Shown piece after piece: positions 47,470 to 58,578 of a stretch of 64,000 nt of DNA. Origin of the DNA: Paragordius varius (Eukaryota; Nematomorpha); contig OZ176054.1 in assembly GCA_964247055.1 (NCBI GenBank), positions 8,804,001 to 8,868,000 on the forward strand, read 5' to 3'. Position 1 is the stretch's first letter. Every line of letters begins with the position of its first letter. The position numbers were made by a program, and so were the translations under genes. Under the pieces are notes generated by a model that was given only the letters and a program-made list of their open reading frames with translations, ran no database searches and was not told the DNA's origin.

Positions 47470-50400
47470 TCCATGCCCGTTTTAGGTCCAGGATATCTGG
47501 GGATACTTTGACTTTCTGAACATTAATATTGAATTGTAAGAGAGCTTGGGTCAGCTGTTTGGGCATGTGAGTTTAGGGCGGCCTTTTCTGTTTCGACAGG
47601 ATATGCTGTTGTATTTTTGCACCCAATTATCTGAATTCATATGGTACGGGTTTATGGAATCACCTTTATACGCTATTTTCTCCTTTCAAAGGAGGTAAGC
47701 GTGTTATAGTTTTCCATTTGTTTCTGTCTTGAGCTTGTTCGATATCGATACTGAGGGAATCTAGGTCTTCTTGAATGGTGGATTGCCAGGTTTTATAAGG
47801 CCTTCCTTTTTTGTTTTTATTATTGGTTGAATAAGACTGTATGAGCTTTATCCAGTTTGTGTCTTGCGCCCTGTAGATGTGACCAGACCAACGCAAACGG
47901 TATTCCCGGAAAGCTGTATTAATTGGTTTAATTTTTAGAGTTTGATGGGGGCAAAATTTGTCTTGGAAATTGTATATGTTAGGGTTATGTGCGAAAAGAA
48001 TGGCGTTTAGGATCTTTTGCTCACCCTTTTGCAGTAATAGTAGATTTGATTTAGTCATAGGCCATGTTTCCGTACCATATAGTATAGCAGGACGTATAGC
48101 CGTCATAAAAATTTTTGCCTTTGAGCTGAGTAAAACGTATTTATTATTTACTATTGTGCGCAGACTTTGATATTTTATCCAGGCGGCTTTGATTCTATGC
48201 GATAAGGCCGATTCTATACCACCACCAGCATCTAAAGTATCGCCTAGGTATGTAAATTTGTCGACAATTTCGAATAAGTGGAGGATTCGGGGGATTCTAT
48301 GGTTAATGTATTGGTTGTACTGCACGGGGGGCAGATAAAGTTTTTATTATCATATAAACTTTATAAAGTGGAGCATTTTTTATGTACCCACTTTAAACAT
48401 TTGTTACACTTTATTGAATTTGACGTTACATTCAATGAGCACATGGAGCAGGGCCATTTTATTGTCCTGTTTTCATCGCACATTAGTTTAGTCTTTGATG
48501 TATTTACCTTCAAACCGAATTTACTTAGGGTATCCTTCCATAAATTTAACATTTCCATTAATTCCGGTGCAGATGTGGCGCATTATATTAAGTCATCAGC
48601 GTACAGAAGTTCAAAAGGTAAGCCTTTTCGTATGTCTGTGATCTCCTCCATAATTAGGATAAATAAAAGGGGGCTCAATATAGAACCTTGGTGTAGGCCG
48701 TTTTCAAGTGGGATGGGGTTCGTATCGCCAACGCTTGTACGGATTACAGTTGAGGTGTTTTTATATAGTGCTTCTATTATTTGTATCATATTTTCCTCTA
48801 TACCTTGCCTTCTGAGCGACCAATCAATCAGGTGTTGCGGGACTGAGTCGAAAGCCTGTTCCATGTCTATAAACGCATAGTGGAGAGGAAGATTTCTCAG
48901 GTAATCATTTCGTAATTGGCGGATTATAAATATTGCATCTATAGTACCCTTGTTTTTTAAAAACCCAAATTGCATAGAATCTATGGTGCAGTGTCGACGG
49001 ATTCTGTTGGCTATCAGATTTTCAAAGAATTTAAAACCATGTTCTAAGATGCGTATGGGACGAAAGTTGGAAACGTTAAAACGATCTCCTTTGCCCTTAT
49101 AAATTGGGATTGTATAGCTTTTCAGCCAATCAGAGGGTATGATATTATTTAATGCTATGTTGTTCGCAAGATTTTTGAAATAATCCAAAAATAAATTATG
49201 AACTAGGGCTTTGAATACATCATTTGTGATTTCTGATAAACCTGGGCATTTATTAGTTTTAAATTCTTTAGACAAAATTCTATTTCATCATTAGTAAATG
49301 GTTGAAATGAAGAATATGTTGGGTGAGGGTTCGTGATTTCCATAGGTATTTTAGGTTTATTAAAAATATTAAAAAAGTGGTTATACCATGTGGCTTTTAT
49401 AACTTGGGCGTCGTGGGTTATAGTATTATCGGGTAATCTAATTGCATTTGTTTCGGCCCTTATATTATTATCATATTTTACCCATCTATATGCAGATTGG
49501 GAAGATATGGCTTTTTCTAGTTCTTTCCCTTTTTCTTCACCTATTTTTCTCATCGATGCTCTGATCGCTGGCAATCTTTCTTTGTTTGGAGGTAATTTAT
49601 TTTGCTGTCAGCACTTTTTTCTTTTTTCCATTTTTAAAAAGCTGATTTCTTTTTCTTAATTATGTCTATCAGGGATATGTGCCACCACCATTTAAATGCT
49701 TTTTTATTATTAGATTTTCTGCCAACATTCTTCTCTAGTGATTCAATGCAGCTATATTTTAAGGAATTCCAGAGGTGTTCCGGAGAGGTTGTTTTTAATT
49801 TAAGGGAACTTTCCGTGTCGAATTCAATCTATTATTGATATTATTATCGACTAATTTTTTTATATTTAAATTTAGGTTTATTTTGTCCAATGGGTGATTG
49901 CGTTGATGTAGATTTATATAATTCAGCAATAATAAGTTTGTGCTGTAGTTCTAAAGCGGGGATAGATCTAATATTTTTAAAATGGGATTTGTTTTCTTTT
50001 CTTGACATAATTATGTCAATCATCGAGCGATTTGTGCCGGATATATAGGTTAGCAAGTTATTATCATTTTTTTTAAAAAAGGTATTAATGATGGATAATT
50101 ATTATTACTTGCGAAATCTAATAATATTTTACCATTTATCATCCATTCCAAAACCTCCATGTACTGAATGTAAAGATTCTTTACCGAAGTGATAGTTTTG
50201 GTCACTCCCAATAAATATGAAATCAGTGTGTGGAATAGCAGTGACTTTTTTATATAAAGCCAACCAGAATAAATCCTTACAGTTTAAATCACAATTGATT
50301 TGTGGGGCGTACACGGATAAAATATGATAGATTTTTTTGTTGATTTGAATTTTTAATACTAATAATCTTTCAGAAGAGTAATCGATGGATATGATATTGG

Positions 50401-50870
50401 GTACAATGGAATTTTGACATAAGCTCCGACACCTGATGAACGGCCATTAGATCCAGACCAGAATAATTTATAGAATGTTTTTGGAACCAGTGTTCTTCCA
50501 GCGAGTTTCTTGGACGCAATATATTTCGATGTTCTTGGAGAAGAGCAAAGCTGCTATTTCCTGACTCCTTCTGGTTAAAGATGTTATATTCCAAGTGGCC
50601 AGACGAATGATATGATTAGTATGGAATGTGGGATTCGAACACATCTTATGTTTCGTTATAATGTATTGATATGATAACAATAAAAAGCAAGAAAGAAAAG
50701 TGAAGCGATAAAATACTGAAGTAAATTATGGAGCAACCGTTTTTACGCCGTGTATGCCCTTACTAACCGGCAACCAGAGAATCTGGAGGAAAGTAAATAA
50801 ACGATTAAAGAAAGATGGTGGTTACAGCTGTTAAAGCGAATCTCCCTACGGGTTTATGGATTCGGTATAA
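47470..50870 (-). mobile_element. RTE-like LINE, nearly full length (about 3.4 kb), inactivated
   Basis: Minus-strand order: 5' leader (about 50870-50690); AP-endonuclease start LATWNITSLTRRSQEIA and CVQETRW (about 50600); further endonuclease segments YAPQINCDLN and IFIGSDQNYHFG (50314-50129) and NRSMIDIIMSRKE (about 50040); linker (49574-49203). RT follows (49275-48583) with IPIYKGKGDRFNVSNFRPI, GLHQGSILSPLLF and YADDL. Then a zinc-finger-like CSMCSLNV...CNKCLKWVHKKC (48558-48361) and the C-terminal region with FTYLGDTLDAGGGI and RLRWSGHIYRAQD (48325-47666). Frames shift between these segments, so it cannot make one protein. An APE-RT element of about 3.2 kb with a short 3' end fits the RTE group. 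The zinc-finger insert after RT is shared by all LINE copies here. Confidence 0.88.
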
Positions 50871-50875
50871 TTACA

Positions 50876-53172
50876 TTTAGAAGGATTGTGTGCGAATTAC
50901 ATTGTTTTCAATAATTTGGATTCAGCGTTTATGAGTTTGGATTCATTTGTTTTTGACATCGGTCAGGATGCATATGTGAGAACGGGACGAATGGCTGTAG
51001 TGTAAATGGCACATTTAGTTTGTAGTTTGACGAATTTATTATTTCTTATTAATTTTAACGAATGGTATTTTTTCCACATTTGTGATATGCGATGCTTAAT
51101 TGCATGTTCTATTCCTCCACCGGCTGATATCATATCGCCCAAGTAGCAAAAACTGCTCATTGTTTCCATATTGAAAGGGTTGGGAATCGAGTTGATTGTT
51201 AAATTAATATTATTATTTAAACATGCCCAGCATTTGTAGTGTTTATCGTAATCATTTATAGATTTGCGGCTACTACATTTTTTGTGTACCCATAGAAGAT
51301 ATAAGAATTGCAGCGAACAGGATTTGATTTAACTTCCTTTCTACATACGCTGCATGGGTTTTTAGCGGTGAGATTATCGCACATTAATTTGGTTTTTGAG
51401 AAATTGATTTTGACACCATAACTTTTTAAGGTGTCATTCCACAGACGAATTTTCCCTATGAGATCGCTTTCGGATGTCGATGATATTACGAGGTCATCGG
51501 CGTAAAGAATTTGGTGTGGCATGCCGGTTGCGATGTCAGTTAATTCTTCCATAATGACATTGAAGAGGGTTGGGCTTAATATGGATCCTTGGTGGAGTCC
51601 ATTTATTGAAAAACTTTTACTTAGTCCAAACGGGGTTTTGATTTGGGCTCTGGTATTACGGTATAAGAGCATTATTGAGGTTATCAACCATTCGTCAATG
51701 CCTTGACGCCTAAGAGCCCATGGTATAAGATTTCTTAGAATGGCATCAAAGGCTCGTTCTATGTCAAGAAAAGCGTAGTATAAAGGAGATTTTTTGATGT
51801 ATGCGCTTTGAAGTTGTCTTAGCGTGAATATGGCATCTATTGTACTTTTATTTGGCCGGAACCCGCATTGCATTTCGTTTAAATGCAATTTGGACAGGAT
51901 TTTGGAGAGAATTACTTTTTCATATATTTTCATAGTGTGATCTAATAACTTTATTGGACAGTAGGATTTCGGCAGCAGAGGGTCTCCTTTTTTGTATATG
52001 GGAATGATATGGCTGTTTTCCCAGTCAGAAGGGATTTTTCCGTCTTTTATTATATTGTTGAATAAAGTTGTCAGATAAGTCGATAATCTGAGGGTCAGTT
52101 AGTTTAAGCATGTCGGCCGTGAGTTCTGAAGGGCCAGGGAGTTTTTTATTTTTCATTTTGCATAAAGCGGTATGGATATCTGATTCATAAGTTTTCGGCA
52201 CAACTTTGAGTAGGTGTTGATGTAATAGAAGTAGTGATGGGGTTGTTTAGGTTTAAAATTTCCGAAAAGTAGGTAAGATAGGTGTTTTTAACAATAGCTG
52301 GATCATTTATTATTGTTGTATTGTTTACTCTCACTGATTTTGGTGCGAATGTTTTATTATTATTATTGCTTTTAGCCCATTTATATACAGTTTTGTTTTT
52401 ATTTTTTATATCGATTTCTTTCGCATACTTTAGCGCTTCTTCATTTTTAGCATCCCTGATAATTTTTCGACATAAACTTTTGGATTCTAGATATAATTTT
52501 CTATTTAATGGTGTCTTTTCCTTGAACCAAATTTTATGTGCCAAATTTTTCTGTTTTATATGCTCTTTCACTTTATTATTCCACCAAAATTGATATTTTT
52601 TTTGATGACCTTTATTTGATTTTTTCCTCCCCACCAGGCATTCAACTGTATGGATATAAGCGTTTTTTAAATTTTTCCAAGTTGGGTCTGAGAGTAAAGT
52701 TTTTTTTAATTTTTCAGTTATGGATGATTTAAATTTAGCTGTTTTCTGCGTGTCATCTGTGAGTTTTTTATACTTTATACATCTTATGTCAGATTTTTTG
52801 ATGATTCTGTCTTCTGGAGAATTTAGTTTTAGATTTGCTATGGTTGTTTCTAAGACTATCAATTTGTGATTTAACTGTAGTTCGTAAATCTCAACCCCGT
52901 CAACAACGTGATCAGAAATCTCCGGTTACAATGGGCTGGACATGTTGAAAGACGGCAAGATACTCACATTCTTAAAACTATGAAAAATTACTCGGTTGAA
53001 CTACCAGCAAAATCCGGCCGACCCCATATGACATGGCTCAACACAATAACTAAAGACCTCGAATCGCTTAATTTAAATCTAGAATTAGCCAAATCAAGAA
53101 AAGAGTGGAAAAAACGGGTGTACCGTCATTTAATGGCGAATCCCCATACAAATGAATGATGATGATGAATTC
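50876..53172 (+). mobile_element. RTE-like LINE copy with inverted 5' part (twin-priming structure)
   Basis: Positions 52865-50876 read on the minus strand from the endonuclease-RT linker (52862-52185) through RT (GLHQGSILSPTLF, YADDLVISS, 51933-51256), the zinc finger and FCYLGDMISAGGGIEHA, to about FAHNPS near 50888. The plus strand then takes over at about 52900 with IRNLRLQWAGHVERRQDTH to the C terminus (52908-53159). It ends in a short ATG-repeat tail (ATGAATGATGATGATGA). The two parts abut at 52865-52905 and are nearly contiguous in element coordinates, with only about 25 residues missing. That is the layout expected from twin priming. RT differs clearly from the neighbour at 47470-50870, so it is a separate lineage. 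Frames are disrupted. Confidence 0.75.
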
Positions 53173-53184
53173 ATACGTTGGATA

Positions 53185-53905
53185 TGCCCATAACACCGCA
53201 ATCGGTTGCACTGAATGATATATAGGTTTTACTTCTTTTATGGTATAATCAAGATTATTGCAGATTTTTAGCATGTGATTTTCAGCTGTAGCAAGTCTTT
53301 TTAAGTCTGATGCTGTAAGGGCCCAGGTTTTTGCAGCGTATGTCAGCTGTTCTTATCCTCATTTTGTAAATTTTTATCTTATGATTTGATTAGATATTTT
53401 TAAACGCCAAGATATGGCATGAAAAGATGTTGCAATCTAGTTTGTCTTCATTAAAATTTGAAGTATGAGATCAATAAAGCACATGGCGTGCACATAAAAA
53501 TATTATTATTAATTAATTTTGCTTTTATATTGGATTTTTATGGACCCAATTTTTACAACAAAGTGAGTGTAGTTTTACCACAAAGGCCCACACTGGGTTT
53601 GGGAACTTTATAGTTTTATACTCATTTCCTGTGATTAGGATTGTTTATATTGATCCTTAGACCGTGTTTTTCCTTTGATTTAACCACATTAAATATTTAT
53701 TTTCGAGTATTGAAATAGTTTCTGCAGTAATTATGAGATCGTCTGCGTAGAGAATTTCATATGGTAATATTTCTCTTATGTCTTTTTAATGTAGTCTATT
53801 ATGGATATGAAAAGATGATGTAAGACTTACTCCTGATGCAGCCCGTTATTAATACAAAAATGCTCTGAATTCCCAGCAGATGTAAAAACACAACTGATTG
53901 AGTTG
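53185..53905 (-). mobile_element. Decayed RTE-like LINE fragment
   Basis: On the minus strand an RT end with ILYADDLIITAE (about 53745) leads into a later segment with KTWALTASDLKRLATAENH (about 53310), with multiple disruptions. It abuts the tail of the 50876-53172 copy and may have been its target. Confidence 0.65.
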
Positions 53906-54140
53906 GTGTAGATAGGGTGTGTCTAACACAAATGGCTTTAAGAGCCACATTACATTTTCGACCTCAAATGAACTACATTTGAATTTTTATATATATAATA
54001 TAGATATATATATATATATATAATATAATTACCAAATAAAATTTTATATTTATACATATGATGTGTATTTTCATATAAATAACAAAATAACTAGGAAAAA
54101 CATTATAATATTGCTAAATTTGCCTTTAAATTGTACTAAT

Positions 54141-55100
54141 ATACCATTTTTCATGCAAAAACATCATTTTTTCAACCGAATGCAACATTTTTTCTAGCAA
54201 CAATATTTTAAGCAAACGCAACATTTATTCAACCAAAGACAACAATTTTTCAAACAAAAACAACATTATTTTTTTTCACCAATTTTTTAATTTTATGACA
54301 ATTTTATAATTATTCATTTAATTATAAGTTAATGATTAGTTAAATTTTAGCATTAAATTATCATATCTATTCTTTTATTATAAAAATATTTGATGGTAAA
54401 ATGATTTCCAAACAATTTAATTTTGCCCTTAACTTAATTATTTTATTTATTATATTAGATATTCTATACATTTGCATTTCAAGAGTGTCTTTGAACACTT
54501 CAAGTTGGTCTTTAAATATTTAAATTTTAATTTAATCATAATATTTGCATTTATTTTTTTAATTATTATTTTTCAACCTAATTTTCTTTATTTATAATAT
54601 ATTCATATAAAAATAAAATTTTCTATTGAAAAACAACTTTTTTGTTTCAAACTATTTTTTTAATTCGAGAAAATTTACGGTTTCTGAATGATTAAAAATA
54701 TACTGAAAAATTAATGTTTAATAATAGGAAGATAATAGATGAATGATATACCATTTGATAAAGTTAAAAACAAAAAAGTCAAAGGACCAATTTGAAGTGT
54801 GTAAAGACCAACTTGAAATGTTCAAGGACACTCTTGAAGTGCAAATGATATGTCATTTATTGATGATATAACAATAATAATCATAATCTATGCTAAAATT
54901 AATTTACATTAACTTTAAATTTAATATGTCTTAAAATAAAAAAAATGGTTTTTAAATTTTAAATAAATTGTTGTTTTTGGTTAAAAAAATGTTGTCTTTG
55001 CTTGAAAAAATGTTGCGTTTGCTTGAAAAATTGTTGTGTTTGCTTGAAAAAATGTTGCGTTTGGTTGAAAAAAATGATGTTTTTGCATGAAAAATGGTAT
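54141..55100. mobile_element. Foldback MITE family C with 21-bp subterminal units
   Basis: Starts ATACCATTTTTCATGCAAAA and ends TTTTGCATGAAAAATGGTAT. Each arm holds several 21-bp units (TGAAAAAATGTTGCGTTTG type on the right, the inverse on the left). The unit array on the right happens to read as a Cys-rich open frame (KKCCVCLKNCCVCLKKCC), which is a repeat artefact. Confidence 0.75.
54466..54850. mobile_element. Foldback MITE family A, nested copy
   Basis: Starts ATACATTTGCATTTCAAGAG; ends CTCTTGAAGTGCAAATGATA. The subterminal units are those of 12073-12669. It sits between the two arms of the family C element. Confidence 0.75.
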
Positions 55101-55507
55101 ATGTATCATAAAAAATTTGATGAACATAGACAAATTAACCTTAATTTTTATTTATGTCTGCCATTGATGAAAGCACAACATAGAATATATAAGATTTATT
55201 TCTATTCGAGAAATGGATGATTTTTTCACAGAAGACAGCTTAAACGTACCCCACTTGCTGAACTGTGATTAGTATGCATTTTTTAATATATTAAAGAATA
55301 TATTAAATGGGCTACAGAGAAATCTTTTATAAATGTATAACTTTTTTAGACTTATGCATGTGGTTTATATCTGACTTTAAATAAATAATAATTTATGCAC
55401 TAGTGTATCGATATAAATTAAGAAAAAAATAATTTCTTAAAAATGACTATAACCCCAAGATACACTAAATAATTATCAGAAAAGTTTACCAATAAAATTT
55501 TTGAAAA

Positions 55508-55720
55508 CATAATTTATAACTCCAATTATTGGGTATTGCTATATTAAAAATGGGACTGTGGTTTTCAGAAATATGGCTCTTTCACTATATATATAAAAAA
55601 ACATTTATCGATTCCAAATATTTTCGAATACATAATTTATTACTCCAATAATATGTGTGTTGCTATATTAAAAAATGGGACTGTGGTTTTCAGAAATATG
55701 GCTCTTTCACTAAATAATTA
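55508..55720. repeat. Tandem duplication, period about 122 bp
   Basis: The block GCTATATTAAAAATGGGACT with GTGGTTTTCAGAAATATGGC occurs twice (about 55538 and 55660) inside the hAT-like element. Confidence 0.75.
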
Positions 55721-56346
55721 CTAAAAAAAGTTCAGTGGCAAGTATTCTAAAGATTTTCAGATAAATAATTAAATGAATGCGATGAAAAATAATAAAAAAT
55801 ATTATAATATTTATCAAATTATAATTTAAATTTTTTTTTATTCTTTTTAAAAATTTTACTTTGCCCCCCAAAAATTAAACTTTTTGCACAAAACTTTTTT
55901 TTCAAATTTCCAAAAGAACCACTTAAAATTTCAAAGAGCCCTGAGTGGCTCCGGAACCACCTGTACACCCCTGCTTTAAACCAAATTGTTAAAAATATTG
56001 TGCAAGAATCTGCATACTAATACTTATCTAGCAAAGGCAATCGATATGTTAATATAAAAATAAAGCCTAAAACCAAATATAACTTGATCTTAAATATCTC
56101 AAAAATTCGTAATTTATCAGGTGTTTGCGGTCATTTGTTCGGCGTGATTTACAAATATAGTCGGTGTATTTTGAGCCTATGGTACGCCCAGCTAACACCC
56201 AATATTCACGAATCTAAAGAAATATCAATGAAAAATGCATATTTATGAATTAATATTAATTAAAGGATATTTTACTCTCATAGTGTTTTTGGAAAAATAG
56301 GGTAAATCCAATATCAACATAAATATCCAACATTTTAATAATTTAA

Positions 56347-56845
56347 CACTTCATAACCTTATTACTTTTTTGTCCGCAATGACATATTGGGGTGGTTTTA
56401 TATCCCAGACCTCAATATTATAAATAAACTATTGTTTAATCTAATTATGAAACCCTATATTTTTTACAGTTTTGTAACTTTAAGAGTCAAAAATTGGGAC
56501 ACTCCAAAACACGATTGAAATAAACAGCTTATTATATAATTGAATATCAAATTTGCTGGTAAAATGTAACCTGAAAGCTTATTAATAATTATTTACCTAT
56601 TCTAACCATAATATACAGTTATTTGCCTATTTTATAAATTTAAAAAATTTAAATAAAAAAATGGCGACGAAAAAGTTTAAAATGAGGATTTTTTTTGAAA
56701 TTTTACTTTTTCAGCAAGAAGCATGCGCCTTAAAAGCTAAAGAAAGCATATTTTTAAATTCAGCCTAATACCTATAATACTTTTTAAGATATTCAAATTT
56801 CAAATCGCTCTGGGATATAAAATCGCCCCAAAAGATCATGAAGTG
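56347..56845. mobile_element. MITE with TTAA target duplication (piggyBac-like), complete copy
   Basis: Starts CACTTCATAACC and ends GATCATGAAGTG, flanked by TTAA at 56343-56346 and 56846-56849. The terminal inverted repeat extends about 40 bp, including TTGGGG and TTTTATATCCCAGA. It is 499 bp with no protein. TTAA duplications are used by piggyBac and Kolobok transposons, so the source could be either. Related copies or pieces: 4911, 9757, 23490, 24585, 44395, 45597. Confidence 0.8.
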
Positions 56846-56960
56846 TTAATTGCAAAATATATATTGATCAATTAATTTATAAACTAAATTATACAGTAAC
56901 AGATTCTATTATAAGAATTGGGTCGGTTTACCGGTAAAGATGTTTAATATTTTACTAATA

Positions 56961-56966
56961 TTTATT
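56961..56966 (-). terminator. Poly(A) signal overlapping the stop of the divergent receptor
   Basis: AATAAA on the minus strand shares bases with the TAA stop at 56967-56965. Confidence 0.4.
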
Positions 56967-58119
56967 ATTTGCATGATAATTTGATGTCCCTTCGGTAATA
57001 ACCGTTAAAAAGGAAATCAAAATAAAATGAGCAACTAATATACATGTATTCCATTATATTCATGCTAGTATAAAGAAACAATAAATATGTTGTCGAATAA
57101 TATGGTATAAGGAAATCCATAAATGATTGTATTATTGATACAGGTATCATAAGTATCAAAAATTCAATGGTTAGAATTAACAGTGTACGTTTTTGACATT
57201 TGGTTACATTTGCTCTGGCTTTCGTTTTTATTTTCCTCGAATCCAATGTGACAACTGTTACGGAATTTTCAGCTGGTCTGTTGGTTTGTTCATTGATGCG
57301 TTCCGATACTTTGTTTCTATGGAAAAGTGCAAAAGCTCGTAAAACAAGTATAAGTATAAAGGGTAAAATTTTGGCGAAAAATTCTCGCATAATTTGATAA
57401 GTTATCCATGCCTTCAAATGTTTATTATGCTCATTTAGACCAATTATATAAAAATATTTGGTATTTTGATTAGGTTCACCACCCCATTCACAATTAGTAT
57501 AGCGTATTACGCTATTCCACATAAAAGTCGGTATATACCATATTAATGCATACAAAAACATCGAAAAAACTCCGATTCGAGCTCGCTTCATTGTTACCCA
57601 TTGTTTATACTTAAAGGGATAACGAACAGCTACATACTGATTAATGAAATAAAGAACGTATACTAAAAAACTCCAAACTATCATGGGCTTAAATATGGGG
57701 TTATGTATATGAGCAATATAAAATATCCAGATTCTTCCATACCATATATTTGATTTGACTCTGTTTATGGATCCTATGCACTCTATCAGGGGTGATATGA
57801 TGAGGCTTAAGACATTAAACAAATTAATAAGGTAAAACCAGCGCAAGAAATAATGATTAAAATTGTTCCCATGTTTAGAGACAAATTTTAACATTTTTAT
57901 CGTATGATTGAACATGTCGGCCAATGTCGTTGAAACAGAATGACGATTTCGCTTTTTGCGTTCCATTCTAGCTAAAACATATATGCCCATAATATTTCCG
58001 ACAATTCCTAATGGAATAAGTATACTACAAAAAGCGAAAACCATTGTACAATGGTAATTTTCCTCAATTATGATTGTTAAATTAAGACAATGTGGTGCAT
58101 GGATGAATATATTATCCAT
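56965..58119 (-). CDS. Highly divergent rhodopsin-like seven-transmembrane receptor, intron-free, 384 aa
   Basis: Predicted plasma-membrane receptor. A glycosylation site NLT lies near residue 13. TM1 (about 28-50) keeps GNIMGIYVL. TM4 is near 178-198, TM5 has LPFILILVL (about 255), TM6 has a Pro in LMIPVS, and TM7 ends in FYFDFLFNGYYRRD. The PFKYKQW after TM3 and the helix-8-like FNGYYRRD suggest the FMRFamide/myosuppressin-type peptide receptors. It departs strongly from the family: DRY is NQY, the TM2 Asp is absent, the Cys at the top of TM3 is replaced, CWxP is LMIP, and NPxxY is missing. The frame is uninterrupted over 1155 bp, so it is probably a real gene and not a pseudogene. Ligand unknown. 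Confidence 0.78.
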   Translation of the reverse strand: MDNIFIHAPHCLNLTIIIEENYHCTMVFAFCSILIPLGIVGNIMGIYVLARMERKKRNRHSVSTTLADMFNHTIKMLKFVSKHGNNFNHYFLRWFYLINLFNVLSLIISPLIECIGSINRVKSNIWYGRIWIFYIAHIHNPIFKPMIVWSFLVYVLYFINQYVAVRYPFKYKQWVTMKRARIGVFSMFLYALIWYIPTFMWNSVIRYTNCEWGGEPNQNTKYFYIIGLNEHNKHLKAWITYQIMREFFAKILPFILILVLRAFALFHRNKVSERINEQTNRPAENSVTVVTLDSRKIKTKARANVTKCQKRTLLILTIEFLILMIPVSIIQSFMDFLIPYYSTTYLLFLYTSMNIMEYMYISCSFYFDFLFNGYYRRDIKLSCK

Positions 58120-58560
58120 GTTGATATGTGGGTAATAACTTAATATTAATAAAGTTAATTAAATTTTATAAAAGGAGAACAAAAGATGTTTGTGGGTTTT
58201 TAAGATATTTAACAATATATAAATATTGTTTTACAGCATTCTTTATATATTGATTTTTTAGTTAACAAACGTATTAAAGGTGTGTAGTCTGATAAAAATA
58301 GGAAGTTTCCGTATTTTTTTTCCATCAAATTACTAATAGCACTTAAATGAATAGGCATACTTAAAAATGAATTCTTAATTAGTTTTAATAAGATAAGGGT
58401 AAAACTTTAATTATAAAATGGATCCAAAAATATACAACTCTATTGTTTTAAATTAATATCTTGATATTTAACTTACAAATTAACCGGTTTTGTGTCTAGT
58501 TTATTATTAATATTAAAAGATTTTTTATACAAGATAGTAAATGCAATTTCCGCATTGCTA
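58120..58560. other. Upstream region of the divergent receptor; nothing recognised
   Basis: AT-rich, non-coding, no promoter element that can be named. Confidence 0.4.
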
Positions 58561-58578
58561 CATCATCCCATGATAAAG

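Larger units (their letters stand above)
53913..55973. mobile_element. hAT-like non-autonomous element, outermost of three nested transposons
   Basis: The left end GGGTGTGTCTAACACAAATG continues GGCTTTAAGAGCCAC. The right end GAGTGGCTCCGGAACCACCT continues GTACACCCCTG. The two are inverted relatives, of the same type as 17155-17480. Its interior holds family C (54141-55100), which holds family A (54466-54850). No transposase was seen and no target duplication is clear. Confidence 0.65.

Noticed and set aside
48278-48880. 200-codon plus-strand frame opposite the LINE
   Set aside because: It is antisense to reverse transcriptase and zinc-finger coding sequence and has no similarity of its own.
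50630-50640. ATTCGAACAC-like words as tRNA T-loops (also near 20348)
   Set aside because: No cloverleaf arms or anticodon stem could be drawn around them; no tRNA gene is supported anywhere in the window.
55002-55220. Open frame for a Cys-rich repeat peptide (KKCCVCLKNCC...)
   Set aside because: It is the translation of the 21-bp subterminal units of MITE family C, which has an inverted twin arm at 54141-54270.
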